Shown here: piece by piece, positions 1 to 10,109 of the stretch | Layout of the letters: the number at the start of each line of letters is the position of its first letter | How positions within the stretch are numbered: the stretch's first letter is position 1 | Assembly (NCBI GenBank): GCA_949825045.1 | Contig: OX463815.1 | Location: forward strand, 16,051,231-16,115,230 | DNA from: Argyresthia goedartella | Lineage: Eukaryota > Arthropoda > Insecta > Lepidoptera > Argyresthiidae | DNA length: 64,000 nt | Reading direction: 5' to 3' | The notes under the pieces: generated by a model | Told to the model about the DNA's origin: nothing | Database searches by the model: none | The model's input: the letters and a program-made list of their open reading frames with translations, nothing else | Made by a program: the position numbers and the translations under genes

Positions 1-1
1 G

Positions 2-2911
2 ATTATAATTTATGGTTTGATTACTGCGAAGGTGCACATCCATCCAGTACTTCAACATAGGGCTGTCCACCTTCCCAGCCAGAGTGCTGAGGATAGTGTT
101 GGAGCTGCCGAAAAGGCGGTTTCTTAACGAGGCAATCCTCTTTCTCATTATTGCAAAGAAATCGTCAATCCTAGCTTCGGCAAACATAGCCGAGGCGCTG
201 CAGTATCGCGGCAGCCCCAACAGTATTCTCAGCGCATTATTATATTGGACGCGCAGGGCGCTGTAGGCTCTCCGCGTATAGCTGACCCACAAGCCACCAG
301 TGTAGAAGGACTGACAAAAGGCTCTGAAAAGTGTCAATTTGACAGCCCTTGTACACTTCGCAAACCTGCGGGCCAGCATATTACATCGGACCGCCATCGC
401 CCTGCGCTCCCTTTCAATATCAATGTCATCTACGAGCCCCTCCGTGACCACGTGACCCAGGTACTTGAAATGTGGAACCCGCTTGAGAGGTGCTCCACAC
501 AATGACACAACCGGATCCTTATCAGGAGATTTAGTCCCTGAATGAAACACCATCAACTCACTTTTCTTCACATTATACCTGAGCCCGTGTGTAACAGCGT
601 AGGACTCACAGACATGTAAAAGTTTTCTAAGGGCCTTGACCGAGGGACTCAGCAACACCATATCATCAGCATAAGATATGTTATTAACGATTGTGCCATC
701 GATTGAGCATCCAATACCGGTGTTGCTGAGCTCCCCGATCAGCTGATTGATGTAAAGATTGAATAACTTGGGAGATGTAAGTCCGCCCTGCCTGACCCCG
801 CACTCAAGGCTATATGAATTGCTAAGCGAACTCACCCATTTTACTGCATTAGTTTGATTTTGATACCAAAATTTAAAAATGTAAACCAACTCAGTCGGTA
901 GTCCTGTGTGAGTTAGCTTATTCCATAGTATATCATACGATACAAGATCAAAAGCCTTTGACAAGTCAAGAAAACATGCATAGATGTGTGTTTTCCTGTC
1001 AGTATAGTACCGGACGGTCTGCTTGAGAGCCAGAATTGCACTTTCAGTGGACAGTCCGGGCCTAAACCCGAACTGGGCATCATGTATGTGAAGATGTTTA
1101 TCAAGTTGACAATCAAGCAAACCGTCCAGCACCTTAGCCACAGCAGTTGCTAAGGATATTGGTCTGTAATTATCCTTGTCAGAAGCGTCTCCCGTTCTAT
1201 TTTTAATAATTGGTACTACTATAGTTTTCATTAAATTTTCAGGCAGGTAAGAGTGTCCCACACAAAAGTTAAAAAACATTTTAAGCACCCTAGGTAGGTG
1301 TGCACCAGCGCACTTCAGGTGCTCGACACTCAGACCATCATGTCCTGGTGACTTACCCCGCTTCATATCTCTAATAGTTAACATTACTTGATTGTATGTA
1401 AAACGCAAGGGTTTGTCACCAGTATCAGCGCTAGTCCGGGTGCCGGACACCGGAGTGTCACTGGACGAGTCAGTGTTACTGGAAAGATCAGAAACAACAC
1501 GGAAATTATTTTTAAACAAGTTTGCTATTTCATGGTGGTCAGACAAACCATTAACAGTCACTGGATGACCAGGCTTAGGATTTAATTTATTTGTTTCTTT
1601 CCAGAATTTTGAAAAATCTTTTGCATTATGGCTGGTGGCAAGAATATCCATTTTTATTTGTTCCGAATTCTTTTGACACCACTTAAGCTTCGATTTAAAA
1701 ATCTTTCTGGAATTTTTCATTAGATCATATATATGACCAGATTCCGGCTTATTATGTAAGACCCAATTTCGAAAACAAAGCCTGGCTTCACCATGAGCCT
1801 GTTTCACATATTTATTCCAACCTGTTATGTAGGATTTTTTCCTCAAAAAATTAGAATTACAGTTGCTATTTACACTGTGACTGGAAATAGCCGCCTCACA
1901 AAGAATATCAACTATGCTATTATACATATTATTAATTATTTGCCTGTGTTCTAAATTGCTACACATCATATCACAACATTTACTAAGTTCACTGGGGAAG
2001 TTGATCTCTTTCAATTTTAAATTACATAAATTTCTAAAAAGGTTTATTTGCTCGGTATCCCTCACACCCCAGTGAACCTTATTTTGTTTAACATTAGATG
2101 AGCTAACACTACGCGGCAGCACACTAAAGTTACAAGTTATTTCCATCGGAATGTGATCTGACCAAGACACATCATAACATATCCTGACCTTAGTTATTGA
2201 TTGAAAAGCAACTCCGGTAACTATACAATGGTCAAGCCACCTCTTGCAGCCGTGGGCATCACTGATATAAGTGTAGTTATCAGAGTCTAAACCTAAAACT
2301 TCAAAGTCAGCGCATAACCACAATTGTTCAGCACAAAATTGTAACAAATCATTACAAAACAACTCACCAGGATGAGCATTGAAGTCCCCTAACATGTACA
2401 CTGTTGCTACATTGCTGTTCTCTATGATGGCATGCATTTCAGAAAGACACTCAGTAAACTCTGGTAGGTTATTAGTGCAAACTGTGGGCATATACACTGA
2501 GAATAATAGAAAAGACTGGTTTTTCACTTTACACTGAATGGCAGCCAGCCGCACACTTTTACACTCTATCACCGTAACCGACTCGAAAGCAGACTTCCTC
2601 CACAAAATTGCGACACCACCGAAAGGCCTACCTCGCAGGATACCAGCTCCTGCATCCACCGCTGATACTCCAGTCGCTGCGAAGTCTGGATGAATAGTAC
2701 TGAGATACGGGATATCATAGGGCATCAGCCACGTCTCCTGAAGGGCCACTATATCTGACGTAAGACACAGCATTCTGACATGATCCACACTGCTCTTCAC
2801 AGCCTGACAGTTGAAACTTGCAAGTTTGCAATTCGGCTCGTCCGCAGTAGGGTGACCATCATTCTTTTTCTCATTATAGTTGAGGATCTGATATTTCTTT
2901 GAGTGAGCCAT
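2..2911 (-). CDS. LINE ORF2: endonuclease-reverse transcriptase, partial at window edge
   Basis: I checked every codon of this frame from the ATG at 2911 down to base 2 and found no stop, giving 970 codons with the C-terminus outside the window. Endonuclease motifs are SFN (residue 34), LQE (59), GDFNAH (D176, N178) and SDH (251-253), so the expected catalytic residues are present. The reverse transcriptase includes a KSPGHDGLS block, a DNYRPISL block, FLDLSKAFD, a GVRQGGLTSP block and the YADD active site at 747-750. The protein would nick chromosomal DNA and copy the element RNA at the nick (target-primed reverse transcription). The start was chosen as the first ATG of the frame, 38 nt upstream of the ORF1 stop. 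Full length is typically about 950-1000 residues, so little should be missing. Function is inferred from motifs only. Confidence 0.93.
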   Translation of the reverse strand, partial: MAHSKKYQILNYNEKKNDGHPTADEPNCKLASFNCQAVKSSVDHVRMLCLTSDIVALQETWLMPYDIPYLSTIHPDFAATGVSAVDAGAGILRGRPFGGVAILWRKSAFESVTVIECKSVRLAAIQCKVKNQSFLLFSVYMPTVCTNNLPEFTECLSEMHAIIENSNVATVYMLGDFNAHPGELFCNDLLQFCAEQLWLCADFEVLGLDSDNYTYISDAHGCKRWLDHCIVTGVAFQSITKVRICYDVSWSDHIPMEITCNFSVLPRSVSSSNVKQNKVHWGVRDTEQINLFRNLCNLKLKEINFPSELSKCCDMMCSNLEHRQIINNMYNSIVDILCEAAISSHSVNSNCNSNFLRKKSYITGWNKYVKQAHGEARLCFRNWVLHNKPESGHIYDLMKNSRKIFKSKLKWCQKNSEQIKMDILATSHNAKDFSKFWKETNKLNPKPGHPVTVNGLSDHHEIANLFKNNFRVVSDLSSNTDSSSDTPVSGTRTSADTGDKPLRFTYNQVMLTIRDMKRGKSPGHDGLSVEHLKCAGAHLPRVLKMFFNFCVGHSYLPENLMKTIVVPIIKNRTGDASDKDNYRPISLATAVAKVLDGLLDCQLDKHLHIHDAQFGFRPGLSTESAILALKQTVRYYTDRKTHIYACFLDLSKAFDLVSYDILWNKLTHTGLPTELVYIFKFWYQNQTNAVKWVSSLSNSYSLECGVRQGGLTSPKLFNLYINQLIGELSNTGIGCSIDGTIVNNISYADDMVLLSPSVKALRKLLHVCESYAVTHGLRYNVKKSELMVFHSGTKSPDKDPVVSLCGAPLKRVPHFKYLGHVVTEGLVDDIDIERERRAMAVRCNMLARRFAKCTRAVKLTLFRAFCQSFYTGGLWVSYTRRAYSALRVQYNNALRILLGLPRYCSASAMFAEARIDDFFAIMRKRIASLRNRLFGSSNTILSTLAGKVDSPMLKYWMDVHLRSNQTINYN

Positions 2912-4271
2912 TGGGAGTGTGTGACTTCTTGTAGCGAATAAATCGCTTAAATTCTATGTCCATAGGCCAAGTGTATTCATCGTTTAGAAAAAGTGCGACT
3001 TTGGTTTTCGGTACATACACTTTGTAAGCACAATAATTTATTTTCTTTTTCAATGTAATTTTTTCCATCTTGACAACCACCTGAGTTTTCTTGAAAATGT
3101 ACTCTATGACATCTTCAACAGTTGCTTCCTTGGCAACATTTGTTACGAATAGCGGAATCATGGTCACTGCAGCTCTAAACTTGGAGTTGGGATCCACAGG
3201 TGCCTTTCCTATCATTCCGGAATAACGCTTGTGGTTTTTGTTACGACGTTCAACTCGAGTCCACTCGCCTTCATTTTTATTTTCGTTGCATTTTGTCATC
3301 TTTACTACTTCAGCTAGTGTTGGTTGACTCTTACTTTGAGATGGTAAAGCATTGCATTGCTCGGCACCTATCAGCTCCAGCTGAGCCGAACATAAAGGAG
3401 GAGCATTTGCAATATTTGCATCCACGGAAACACAAACACTATCATCTTTGTTTATCACCGCGCTAATCGGTTGAGTCGCGCTGACAAGTTGGCTTGCACC
3501 TTGCGTTTGCGCGCACGCGAATGAGACAGCCGATTGAGATTTCGTGGCGGCAGAGAGAGACAATTGACATCCTGACGAATCACCGACACCGCCGCCTCCG
3601 TTACCTACATTGCTCGGCGTCAACAACGTTGGTTTTAAATTTGAATTTGAAAAAGGAAGCGTTGTTTCGACAAAACCCATCGGGCCACTGTCAAGATTGT
3701 TGTTGTAGCTATCCGAAATGTATGCGCCTCGTCTGCGGTTCACATTCACAAAAGTATTTCCATCGAAATTATTCGCTATAGATGCCATTTTTAGGTTTTC
3801 CAGATCGTTTTGCACCTTCATCAACTGCTCCTCAGTAACATAAGTTTCTTTAACCGCACGTTATTCACTTTGCAAGATCACAATGTCCTTGAGCAACCTT
3901 GTCACATCCACATGATCGAAAGTGACCGGTGGCAACTTCTGCAGGTCTTTGGCAACAAAGATCGGAATGTCTACATGATTCGCATCCGCGTCTGTCATCA
4001 AATTAATTATGTCCTCGAGATCTCGCCCAGACTTGCCGTCCCGCTTCCGAGTTATTTTTCTCTTGTTTGTCGCGACCGAGTCAAACAAAAGATTCTTGGC
4101 CGTTTTCAGGTCCGCCTCCGAAAAAGCGGTTTTACACACACGAACTAAGCTTTCCACATCCATGACGTCTAGTTTATTTTGTATGAAAGCAAGAACTTCA
4201 CATATAACAATGTTACAGCTTTTGCACTTGAGAACATTGGACGAATCCATTGTTTTTACGTTATCGGTCAT
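2874..4271 (-). pseudogene. LINE ORF1 (RNA-binding protein), interrupted by one in-frame stop
   Basis: Two open stretches, 4271-3864 (136 codons) and 3860-2874, are in the same frame and separated only by a TAA at 3861-3863 (codon 137). The sequence on both sides reads as one protein of about 465 residues. The N-terminal part has a CxxC pair near residue 17 and charged helical sequence. The C-terminal third (roughly residues 360-450) contains a PLFVTNV...VVVKMEKI stretch resembling an RRM-like fold of LINE ORF1 proteins, which coat the element RNA. The stop is most simply a point mutation from a leucine-type codon; programmed readthrough cannot be excluded but nothing supports it. ORF1 ends with TAA at 2874-2876, inside the start of ORF2. 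Confidence 0.85.
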
Positions 4272-4806
4272 CGCGACGCGTGCGTACGGTAGCTCTCACG
4301 TGAGACGACTGATAAAGCATTGAATATTCACTGAATCGGAAATTGTTTTCACCACATAGGAGGGTATTATTTGCTCTTTTGGGCCGTAGCAAACACCGAT
4401 TGCACTGCACATGCCTATTTCTCAATATTCATTATTTTTCGGGACTCTCTCAAGAAACTCTCCATAGGTATCTTTACATATCAGCCCCAGACAAGGGGTC
4501 AACAATGTCATAAGAAAACATAAGGCCAGCTTATTTCTAAAAATATTTTGAGCAGAAAAATTACTACGATGTTATGTAAATTTACACAAATAGATAATCA
4601 TATATGTATATAGATCCCTTTGCCAAGATACAGGGGTAAAGGAATCTATGTAAGTACGGCCCCGTCAGGTTTCTTGGCGTTTGAGCGTGCTATGACCTCT
4701 CTGTTGCCCATATCGTGAAAACGACAAATTATATCGATAAAACGCACTCGCAATAGCTATTCGAATAGCCCAGTAGACAGCTAGTAGTTGCTATCAACAT
4801 GACGCC
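4272..4806. other. LINE 5' UTR and unassigned DNA
   Basis: The first part is probably the 5' UTR and promoter of the minus-strand LINE, but I cannot locate its boundary. The rest is AT-rich with no recognisable coding sequence. Confidence 0.4.
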
Positions 4807-5204
4807 ATTAATTAAAAACCAAACAATAATACCAACATAAAAATGCCTTGACACCCTGCCTAGACCGTTATATCAAGTAGGTGCTTTATCCAAATTACTG
4901 ATGGCGCCATCTAGTTTAACACTTAATACTATTTTTATAATTTTTTTTATTAATTAAAAACGAAACAATAATACCAACATAAAAACGCCTTGACACCCTG
5001 CCTAGACCGTTATATCAAGTAGGTGCTTTATCCAAATTACTGATGGCGCCATCTAGTTTAACACTTAATACTATTTTTATCATATTTTTTATTAATTAAA
5101 AACCAAACATTAATACCAACATAAAAACGCCTTGACACCCTGCCTAGTCCGTTATATCAAGTAGGTGCTTTATTCAAATTACTGATGGCGCCATCTAGTT
5201 TAAC
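4807..5204 (+). repeat. Tandem triplication, 142-bp unit
   Basis: The motif attaattaaaaac recurs at 4807, 4949 and 5091, exactly 142 bp apart. Each unit continues through a 'ccttgacaccctgcctag' block to a 'gatggcgccatctag' palindrome. Copies differ at only a few bases; the third copy stops just after tctagttta. There are about 2.8 copies. Confidence 0.9.
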
Positions 5205-5736
5205 AATTGGCGATAGCCACAAGTATAAAGTGCATTCGCTTAGATACGGTCACCCCGTTAATTTTGTTAATGTTTTAGCGCATGAATGGGGGATAACCTC
5301 TCCTTCCCTCACCCTATGCGAGAAAGAGAGATTACTTCCCAGGCGGTATACAGGGTATATTATACTTAATCTGAATGCCGCCTGGACAACATGCGTGGGT
5401 ATTGATTAATATAATAGTAAGTTTTATTTTCGTAAATATTTTAATGTGAGTGAAATTTTTGTTGCTATATTCTGCGCTAGAAAAATTTAAAAATCTGTGT
5501 TTAGCAAACACCACTATCCTCAGCATAAATAATAGAAGCAACGATGGTAGATGGACTTTACTTAAAACTGATACAGTGCAATCCCAAATAAATATTTGCT
5601 TTATTTCATAAAACTAACCAACCGCTTAACGCCCGAAACCTAACGTGGCCTCACTTCATACATTCGTAGAAATATTATTGTATTCAAAGTGAGATTTTAA
5701 AATCAGTGAATCTTTATCCACTCAAACGTCGCTAAT
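5205..5736. other. Unassigned AT-rich DNA
   Basis: No convincing coding sequence, RNA gene or terminal repeat was seen. Short open frames occur on both strands but have no recognisable motif. Confidence 0.4.
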
Positions 5737-5754
5737 TATAAACTTTCTTACTAC

Positions 5755-5880
5755 GGGAAGGAGATGGTAATGCCAGGAGATAATGTGAGTGTAGAAGTAG
5801 AATTGCAAGTACCGATAGCAATGGATAAGGGATTGTGTTTTGCGATAAGAGAAGGCGGTAGAACTGTTGGTTCTGGTGTT
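5755..5880 (+). pseudogene. tuf: C-terminal fragment of bacterial-type elongation factor Tu
   Basis: Forty-two codons read as the conserved end of EF-Tu domain [13 protein letters not shown] at 5755-5784, then a [13 protein letters not shown] block and [13 protein letters not shown] to 5880. This is the bacterial or plastid form; host mitochondrial EF-Tu differs in this stretch, having a GxRFTLR..N type sequence. The wording [10 protein letters not shown] with [12 protein letters not shown] agrees with my recollection of Wolbachia EF-Tu. EF-Tu is about 390 residues, so only the last tenth is present and the final few residues are lost. Upstream, KLS (5740-5748) may be a decayed continuation. 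Downstream the frame stays open to 6021, but the sequence is unrelated. One residue reads Cys (TGT, 5836-5838) where bacterial proteins have Arg (CGT), a change expected from CpG decay. It cannot encode a working factor. Confidence 0.75.
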
Positions 5881-7074
5881 TTTGAAGTAAAACTTCTTTA
5901 CGCACGCTTGACTTGGGGAGTAAGCTGGCGAATGCGTCACGAGAGCGTTACGAGAAGTGTGATCGGGCGAGGCGAACGAGAGGTGGCGCGCGCACATTTT
6001 CTTTCTCTCTTCCTCTCATAGCCAGACACAGTGCAGGAGATGTATTTTTGAAGCATTAGAGCAAAAGAAGTTTTGCTTCAGTTGTGTGGTCTAAAGCACA
6101 CTTTTTTTTATCTATACATCATTTATGCAAGAATCTAGTTTTTTTTACACATTTTTGAACAAAAAAACAATATAAAAAAAACTCCGAATACTAATTCCGG
6201 CCACTCTGCTTCTAATTGTGTTTCTAATGGCGGCCCCTCCTAGGGTCATCACATGAGACATTGAGAGGTTGTTTGCCGTAAATCTATTTTTGTTTATTTG
6301 ATTTTTCATTTACCTTTATCTCTGTCGGTATATTTAAATTATATTTATTTGAGCCAATATTCTTATTTTTTCAATTGGGCTTTCACCATGACTTATAAAA
6401 TTATTAACAATACCATTACGTTTCGATATCTAGGTATAATACAACATTTAGCTACCTACTAGCTTAAACCCAAAAAAAACACTACGAAATATTTTACCTA
6501 ATATAAAATCACGCTACATCTCGCCTTTTCCCGTACAAAAACTGTTATGTAAATTTTTGACAACCCTGCCTGACGCAATACAATCGGACGCCATTAGAAG
6601 CTCCGTATTATACAAATACATCACCCCCCGGCTTTAACAAGAAAACCATAACATTTCGTGTTGGTATTGCCAGCCACCTCAATTTTCACTTAATGACAAC
6701 ATGAAACTCAGAAAACTAATCGGAAGTCGGTGCATTTGTATGTCTAAAATCATATTCAAAAGAAAAACAAATAATATAGATAAACCATTCCGAAATATAA
6801 CTCATTTTCCCGGCTCTAAGAATGAGCTAATAATTGGCAAAGTTAGACGAACACAATCTCTCGCTTCGCAATTTGAAATTTCACTCTGCATGGCTGACAC
6901 GGGCCAGTGTGTTCCCAGTTTTTAAACAAAATTCTACCAAATAAGTAGCTTATTTTAAGAATCATAGCTTATAGATCTGGATAATATAACCCTTTATACC
7001 GAGCGATAAAGTTCAGGGGGCTGCAGTTAGAGGGGGGCTGCATTAACCCACAACCACCCTACTCATTATTATTT
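5881..7074. other. Unassigned DNA after the tuf fragment
   Basis: The first 140 bp are GC-richer and contain a short CpG-rich stretch around 5930-5995. The remainder is AT-rich. A 74-codon frame at 6701-6925 has no recognisable motif. No repeat edge was found. Confidence 0.4.
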
Positions 7075-7282
7075 TCTCAATACGAGGCAGCCACTGCTGC
7101 CGGATCCCACGCCACGGTGAACAAACATAGCAACAATAAATACATACATGGGAACCAGAAATAGCGACGTCACACACATATAAATATCCAAGACCTGGGT
7201 TTTTTTTTTGTCCCGAGCCGGGATCGAATCCGGGACCTTTCGCATGATAGGCAGAGCCACAGCCGCAGTGCCACGGAGGTCT
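7075..7282 (-). mobile_element. tRNA-derived SINE, family 1, full head
   Basis: Read on the minus strand it begins GACCTCCGTGGCACTGCGG (box A-like) and carries a GATTCGATCCC box B at 7220-7232, then an A-rich linker and the body 'ccaggtcttggat...tgtgacgtcgct...ctggttccca'. Four other copies of this body occur in the window, near 9.1, 17.2, 58.3 and 61.8 kb. Not a tRNA gene: there is no acceptor stem closing after box B. Confidence 0.8.
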
Positions 7283-7956
7283 TCGAAGAAACCGAAAAAA
7301 AGCAAAAATTGAGGAGGATGAGGAGTCCCCAATGGGGACATGGTCGAACGAAGTCGTGACCTCTTCCTTCTGCGAGCTGGTGTAGTCAATTTATATCTAT
7401 TTCCCTACAATTACCAAGTTGATTTTAGAGATAACGCCCACTCCATGAAATTATTGACGTTGTCTAGAAAGCCGCGATAGTTATCTCTGTTTTCTGTTTG
7501 TTTTTACTGAACTGAGATAGCGTGAGAGAAATCATCCATTTATCCATATTTGCACTCTTTTGTTCTTAGACAATCATGTTTTTTCTTCTGCTCCATGTGA
7601 ACGTCACTCTCTAGTAAACCAATCAGTGCGGACAGCGGATGCAGCTCAAGCAACAATCACAAGTTATCAGTTTATCACTAACCTAAAAATAACGCCGACA
7701 CAATATGCTTTTTATTAGATTTCACACTATGAACATGATTTAAAATACCTAGCTGTGATAACTTTGTAACTTGTCGGCGTGATTCATATGTCGCAGTTAG
7801 TTGGTTAAATCAGTCACTTAACTAACTCTCTAGACCGTTAATTAAATACCGACGTTGTCCAAGTCACTAAAATTCCGTCAGGCAAGTGAGTGAACGAAAC
7901 ATTTAACTAGTTATCTAAACGTTCCTAGGCAACAAGAAATATACAATATAAATATT
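7283..7956. other. Unassigned AT-rich DNA
   Basis: No gene, RNA or terminal repeat recognised. Confidence 0.4.
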
Positions 7957-8317
7957 TTTATCTACACACGTATTATAAACTCTCTTTACTGCGTACAAAA
8001 ACCGCACGTTTCGATCAGCATAATGTTAAACTACTTGGTAAAAACTTATTCCTTATCTGAAAAATTACACATTATGACCATAGTGTATAATTTTTCTACA
8101 TATTATGACATTCAAATTTCGAACGCCGACGCCCGCCTGCGTGCCGCTCCTAGTTTGTCTGTAAACTTGGTACTGACATTCGAATTTCAAACGCAGACGC
8201 CCGCCTGCGTGAAGTTGGTACTACAGAACAAGCTAAACAACTGCAGAGCCACAATGCCGGTCAAACATGCGGTTCCTGAACACATCAAAGAAAGCTTATG
8301 ATATGTGTGTAGATAAA
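7957..8317 (+). mobile_element. Non-autonomous element, tttatctacacac family, copy 1
   Basis: It starts tttatctacacacgtat and ends atatgtgtgtagataaa, an inverted repeat of about 30 bp with mismatches. Inside, two direct subrepeats share a 'cgcccgcctgcgtg' core, near 8125-8150 and 8198-8215. Copies 2 and 3 are at 36,882-37,232 (opposite strand) and 39,476-39,760. All three share about 70 bp beyond the right-hand repeat, so the true element is larger than the inverted-repeat interval. A 92-codon open frame inside (8023-8301) is shared with copy 2. Confidence 0.8.
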
Positions 8318-8343
8318 CTCGTGTATGTAACTGTACATAATTA

Positions 8344-8423
8344 GGCATTAAAACTCTCGAGTGATATTATTATGAAACTCGCCTTCGGCTCGTTTCATAA
8401 ACCCACTCTCGAGTTTTAATGCC
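8344..8423. mobile_element. 80-bp foldback insertion
   Basis: A perfect outer inverted repeat ggcattaaaactctcgagtg / cactctcgagttttaatgcc encloses an inner hairpin atgaaactcg...cgtttcat. It interrupts flanking DNA that is uninterrupted in the two other copies of the neighbouring element, so it is a later insertion. Confidence 0.75.
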
Positions 8424-8469
8424 CTCCATTATGTAGCAGTCACATAAACTACTATTTTAAGTATACTTA

Positions 8470-9040
8470 AGTTTATGTGTACAGTGATATGCAAGCCAAA
8501 TTGTATACATATTTGTACCTACTAAAAGTCTCAAGCCGTGGACAGGAAGACACGGACGGACATGGAGAAACTATAAACTACGGAACTATAAAAATATGAT
8601 TTTTTAGTCGTATCTAATATTTTGGAATCTGTGGCCTTACACTCAATGGAGTTTTTGCGAGCGGCTCCACTAGCAGCCCTGTATGATTAATATCTAATTA
8701 GTTTTTAATAACGTAGGTATAATCAATCATCTAACTAAAAGGGGCCATAATTGGCACCGCGTTTCTACCATCTGGGACCGGAGCACTTACTATCGGGATA
8801 TATGTATGTAGGTATGAGTATTTTACGTATCTTGTACGATATCGTTCGCGCTGTGAATATCTAATTTATAGGAAGATTCTTATTTCAATTATTCGTGATC
8901 GCATTGTAAGAATGCATAGGTTAGGGATGTGGATTAAGTGAACTTAATAACAGAATATAGAGCAGTATTTTATGTTAGTACTATAATTAACTTGTAAACA
9001 TTGATTAAACATTTACATACAGCCACATACATTGCTTCTA
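8470..9040. other. Unassigned AT-rich DNA
   Basis: No gene or repeat edge recognised. Confidence 0.4.
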
Positions 9041-9041
9041 G

Positions 9042-9157
9042 CCCCACACATGGATACCCTGTGTCGTGGGAATCAGAAACAGCGAAGGCACACAGATATA
9101 AACATCCAAGACTTGGGGTTTTTTTCTTTTCCCCAGCTGGGAACCTCTCGCATGGTC
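9042..9157 (-). mobile_element. SINE family 1, truncated
   Basis: It shares the body and poly-A linker of the SINE at 7075-7282 (aacatccaagacttgggg, then ctcgcatgg) but lacks the box A end and has a damaged box B. Confidence 0.7.
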
Positions 9158-9209
9158 AAGTTGAGTCTCTTTCAGTGGAAATAGAAATGGAGTAGTATTT
9201 AACTTATGA

Positions 9210-9480
9210 CCGTATATCCAGTTTTTGATTGACAAAGTTGCTGATTTTGTGCTGACTTTGTGCAACAAATTTACCGCGACTAAAAATACTGGTTTTGTCT
9301 GATAAAAATACTGCGCGTCTAAAAATCAGAAAAACAAACAACTTGGAAACCTTAATTCGAGCAAAATAAAATACAAAACGAGCATTGGCTTTTGTTGTTG
9401 TTACATGTTCAACCTAACATTGAGGATAAAGGGGCATTGGCTTCGCTCACCCCCGTATCCTTCACATATTCTGACGCCTT
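9210..9480 (+). mobile_element. Core-hairpin MITE relative, diverged
   Basis: It contains the core shared with seven other loci: 'acatgttcaacctaacat', 'gaggataaaggggc', 'ttcgctcacccccgtatcc'. Its outer sequence (ctaaaaatactggttttgtc) resembles the copy at 26.0-26.4 kb rather than those at 16.6 and 19.0 kb. Confidence 0.6.
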
Positions 9481-10082
9481 TGATTGATCTCTTTGATTAT
9501 TTGATATCATTTTGTGTTTCCTATTATTATTCGCTTAGTCCTTTGTCATAACTTGTAATGGCATAACAGTACTTCCAGGAGGCAGTTGCTCACGTCCGAA
9601 GGAGATACTTGGAACCTACCCCTTTACGTACTCCCGGGTGGTGACTAGGAGCAATAAATAAACATTAAAATTTCCAGGTATCTAAAGAGAACCTGTCCAA
9701 ATACAGTGAAATCTAGAAAAACACGTGACATTTATTAAGAAATAATAATAATAATAACAGTAGGTACTTCCTTGTAAAAATACTTCGGCCTACTGGTTTG
9801 GTTGGCATAACTTGCTTTTAGTTTCATTTCAGTTAGGCTACTTTTCAGTCTCCTAATGGATGTTTTAAATACACAAGAAATCAAGTGAATCAAATGTTAG
9901 ACGTTTAAGGGTACTAATTTAATGGTTATTTATTCGCTCGTCTTTTTTATTCCCCATAAAACAGTTATACAAGTTTATGTACGATTGATACATGGATTCT
10001 ATATTTCCTTTGGTTTCTTCAAAGAGCATCGATTCCACTTGCGACGAAAACAACGATGAAAAGAATTGTGTGAATTGTGTGT
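9481..10082. other. Unassigned DNA
   Basis: AT-rich, with a short (ATA)n run near 9739-9758. No gene seen. Confidence 0.4.
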
Positions 10083-10108
10083 GAGTTAAACGTAATTACG
10101 TTTAACTC
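10083..10108. repeat. 26-bp perfect palindrome
   Basis: The sequence gagttaaacgtaa is followed immediately by its exact reverse complement. It sits at the 3' end of the minus-strand LINE remnant. Confidence 0.9.
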
Positions 10109-10109
10109 A

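Larger units (their letters stand above)
1..4271 (-). mobile_element. APE-type non-LTR retrotransposon (LINE), two ORFs, runs off left edge
   Basis: On the minus strand a two-ORF element reads ORF1 (4271 to 2874) then ORF2 (2911 to beyond base 1). ORF2 carries an apurinic-like endonuclease followed by a reverse transcriptase, which places it in the Jockey/CR1/I group of LINEs; I cannot fix the clade. The two ORFs overlap by 38 nt in different frames. The 3' UTR and tail lie outside the window. The 5' UTR probably extends a few hundred bases above 4271, but no edge or target-site duplication is visible. One stop codon in ORF1 and none in ORF2 suggest a young insertion. Confidence 0.9.

Noticed and set aside
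5755..5880. Host mitochondrial EF-Tu pseudogene
   Set aside because: The residues follow the bacterial pattern ([13 protein letters not shown]) and not the animal mitochondrial one; kept as a bacterial-type fragment.
7220..7282. tRNA gene (also at 17,202, 61,900, 63,380 and 45,338)
   Set aside because: Box A and B are present but the acceptor stem does not close, and each continues into a SINE body with poly-A.
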